DNA from: Bradyrhizobium ivorense
GTDB taxonomy: Bacteria > Pseudomonadota > Alphaproteobacteria > Rhizobiales > Xanthobacteraceae
Length of the DNA: 64,000 nucleotides
Direction of reading: 5' to 3'
Assembly (NCBI RefSeq): GCF_900696085.1
Contig: NZ_CAADFC020000011.1
Location: 310,001 to 374,000, forward strand
Below, piece by piece: positions 62,501 to 64,000 of the stretch. The first letter of the stretch is position 1. The number at the start of each line of letters is the position of its first letter. Made by a program: the position numbers and the translations under genes. The notes under the pieces were generated by a model. That model saw only the letters and a program-made list of their open reading frames with translations. It ran no database searches and had not been told where the DNA came from.

Positions 62501-63495
62501 CAATGCGCCCCCAGCGGCTGGCTGGCGTTTGCTGCAGCCAGGTGGCAGGCGACCTTGCGGCCGCGACTCCCGCTTCCGAGGAGCAAGGGCTTTAGATTGC
62601 TGCAGGTTGACATAGCAACGGGGCAGCGCGGATGGAACTCGCATCCGTCCGGCCGGTCAGCGGGATTGGGCGGATCACCCGCCAGAATGGTCCGCCGTGC
62701 TCTTGGCTTGCGCACCTCCGGAACCGCAGAGACCAAGGCGCGCGTATAGGGATGAAGAGGAGCGTGCAGGATGTCGTCGGTTATTCCCTCCTCGACGATG
62801 CGACCAAGATACATCACCGCGATGCGCTGGCTGATTTGCCGAATGGCCCGCAGGTCGTGGCTGATGAAGATCATCGCGACGCCGAACTTTTGCTGGATGT
62901 CCATAAACAGGTTGATCACCTGCGCCTGGATCGAAACATCGAGCGCCGAGATCGGCTCGTCACAGACCAGCAGGTCCGGCGATGTCGCAAGAGCGCGCGC
63001 CAGGACCACGCGCTGTCGCTGGCCACCGGACAGTTCATGTGGCAGGCGGGCGCCATGTTGCTCGGAGAGCCCGACGAGCGCCAGCAGAGCTAGGACCCGC
63101 GCCTTCCGTTTCGCGGGACCGCCGATGCCATGAATGACGAGCGGCTCTCCCACCTGTTCGGCAACGCTCAGCCGCGCATCCAACGCACCTAACGGATCCT
63201 GGTATACTAGCTGCATCCTTGCGCGCAGCCGCCGCCACGCGGCAGCTTTGCTGGAGGGCATGACTTCGTTGTCGAATGTGACGCAGCCCGCGTCCGGCTT
63301 TTCGAGCCCGAGCAGTAAGCGCCCAAGCGTCGATTTCCCGCAACCCGACTCGCCGACGAGACCGAGCGTCTCACCCTTGTTGAGCGAAACCGAAACCCCA
63401 TTGACGGCAAGGATCTGCGAACGCCGCGCGAACAGGCCGCCTCGCAAGGGGTAGGCCTTTGCAAGGCCCTCGGCCAGCAGAAGTGCCCCCTTCAC
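62500..63495 (-). CDS. ABC transporter ATP-binding protein (DppF-like)
   Basis: A 331-residue ATPase starting at GTG 63495, which overlaps the DppD-like stop (GTGA). Walker A (GESGCGKSTLGRLLLG), the signature LSGGQRQRVVLARAL, Walker B (LLVCDEPISALD) and the C-terminal oligopeptide-transporter domain (DPPNPADRPDGCEFHPRCP with Cys residues that can hold an Fe-S cluster) are all present. Confidence 0.93.
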   Translation of the reverse strand: MKGALLLAEGLAKAYPLRGGLFARRSQILAVNGVSVSLNKGETLGLVGESGCGKSTLGRLLLGLEKPDAGCVTFDNEVMPSSKAAAWRRLRARMQLVYQDPLGALDARLSVAEQVGEPLVIHGIGGPAKRKARVLALLALVGLSEQHGARLPHELSGGQRQRVVLARALATSPDLLVCDEPISALDVSIQAQVINLFMDIQQKFGVAMIFISHDLRAIRQISQRIAVMYLGRIVEEGITDDILHAPLHPYTRALVSAVPEVRKPRARRTILAGDPPNPADRPDGCEFHPRCPVAMSTCSNLKPLLLGSGSRGRKVACHLAAANASQPLGAH

Positions 63496-64000
63496 GCAAC
63501 GACCTCCAAGGGCCTGGCGTGGTCCGCACGCACGCACGCGACCCGCCTGCCGAGAAGGTCTGCCGTCAGCTCAGGTTCCACGCGGCCGCAGAGATCGGCG
63601 CGGTCTGCGCATCGCGGAGCGAAGGCGCATCCATGGCGCGATAATCCTGCACCGGGCGTGCCCTCCGAAACGGCGTTCATTCGCTGCAAGGGGCCATCAA
63701 GGCTCGGAAGCGCCTCAAGCAGGCTGCGCGTATAGGGATGACATGGCGTCGCAAATAGGTCGCCGACCGGCCCGGACTCGACGATCCGACCGGCATACAT
63801 GACGTAGGCGCGACTACACACCTCGGCGATCACGCCCAGATCGTGCGAAATCAACACCAGAGCCATTGCGGTTTCGCGCTGGACGTCTCGCAAAAGATCC
63901 AGAATCTGCGCCTGGACAGTGACATCGAGCGCGGTGGTCGGCTCGTCAGCGATCAACAGATCGGGCCGGCCGGCCAGTGCCATGGCGATCATGACACGCT
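63492..64000 (-). CDS. ABC transporter ATP-binding protein (DppD-like), partial at window end
   Basis: The 3' part of the first ATPase gene of the operon. Visible parts include Walker B (LLIADEPTTALDVTVQAQIL), SHDLGVIAEVCSRAYVMYAGRIVE and the Cys-containing end (GCAFAPRCADRADLC). Its 5' end, including Walker A, lies beyond 64000. Its stop overlaps the next gene's GTG, continuing the coupled order D-F-B-C-A-phosphoesterase. Confidence 0.92.
   Translation of the reverse strand, partial: RVMIAMALAGRPDLLIADEPTTALDVTVQAQILDLLRDVQRETAMALVLISHDLGVIAEVCSRAYVMYAGRIVESGPVGDLFATPCHPYTRSLLEALPSLDGPLQRMNAVSEGTPGAGLSRHGCAFAPRCADRADLCGRVEPELTADLLGRRVACVRADHARPLEVVA

Overview
The window looks like part of a rhizobial, probably Bradyrhizobium-type, symbiosis or genomic island. 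It carries type III secretion (T3SS) genes, three good matches to the rhizobial tts box (the TtsI-activated promoter element), NopD/XopD-like and NopM/IpaH-like effector genes, and many decayed mobile-element and toxin-antitoxin remnants. The genus is an inference from gene content; no rRNA or tRNA gene was seen.

Layout. 1-0.5 kb: end of an M24 peptidase gene. 1.4-11.6 kb: a LysR regulator gene and a tightly overlapping minus-strand T3SS operon, transcribed sctG-I-J-K-L-N-O-(P)-V-D-E-F. It encodes needle, needle co-chaperones, rod, inner ring, ATPase complex and export gate, but sctC, Q, R, S, T and U are not in the window. 12.4-17.4 kb: two divergent effector genes, a C48 SUMO-type protease and an LRR-NEL ubiquitin ligase, sharing a promoter region with tts-box-like elements. 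17.5-25.5 kb: a decaying zone with a DUF2285 gene, a small effector-like ORF behind a tts box, GNAT, phosphopantetheinyl transferase, ParE, autotransporter and TraG remnants, and a truncated IS21 element. 25.5-34.2 kb: DUF3800, S1/P1 nuclease and phospholipase D-like genes, an AbiEii remnant, a cold-shock gene and a membrane acyltransferase gene with a lectin-like tail.

34.8-40.3 kb: an unusual locus of a 22-residue Thr-rich peptide, an intrinsic terminator, a large TPR protein with a degenerate nucleotide-binding region, an MFS exporter, a DUF3088 protein and a LysR regulator. It resembles the layout of a peptide natural-product operon. 40.8-45.5 kb: a secreted prolyl oligopeptidase, and a trehalose-6-phosphate synthase with N- and C-terminal extensions directly behind a tts box, so a probable T3SS effector.

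46.5-48.2 kb: Lrp and Crp/Fnr regulators. 48.4-51.2 kb: a SIR2-HerA anti-phage pair whose SIR2 gene carries a one-base frameshift. 52.8-57.3 kb: a phosphonate-type cluster (PEP mutase family, nucleotidyltransferase, CDP-alcohol phosphotransferase, with a convergent asparagine-synthetase-like gene) that suggests a phosphonate-headed lipid or glycan. 58.3-64 kb: a translationally coupled Dpp/Opp-type ABC transporter operon ending in a metallophosphoesterase and running off the window.
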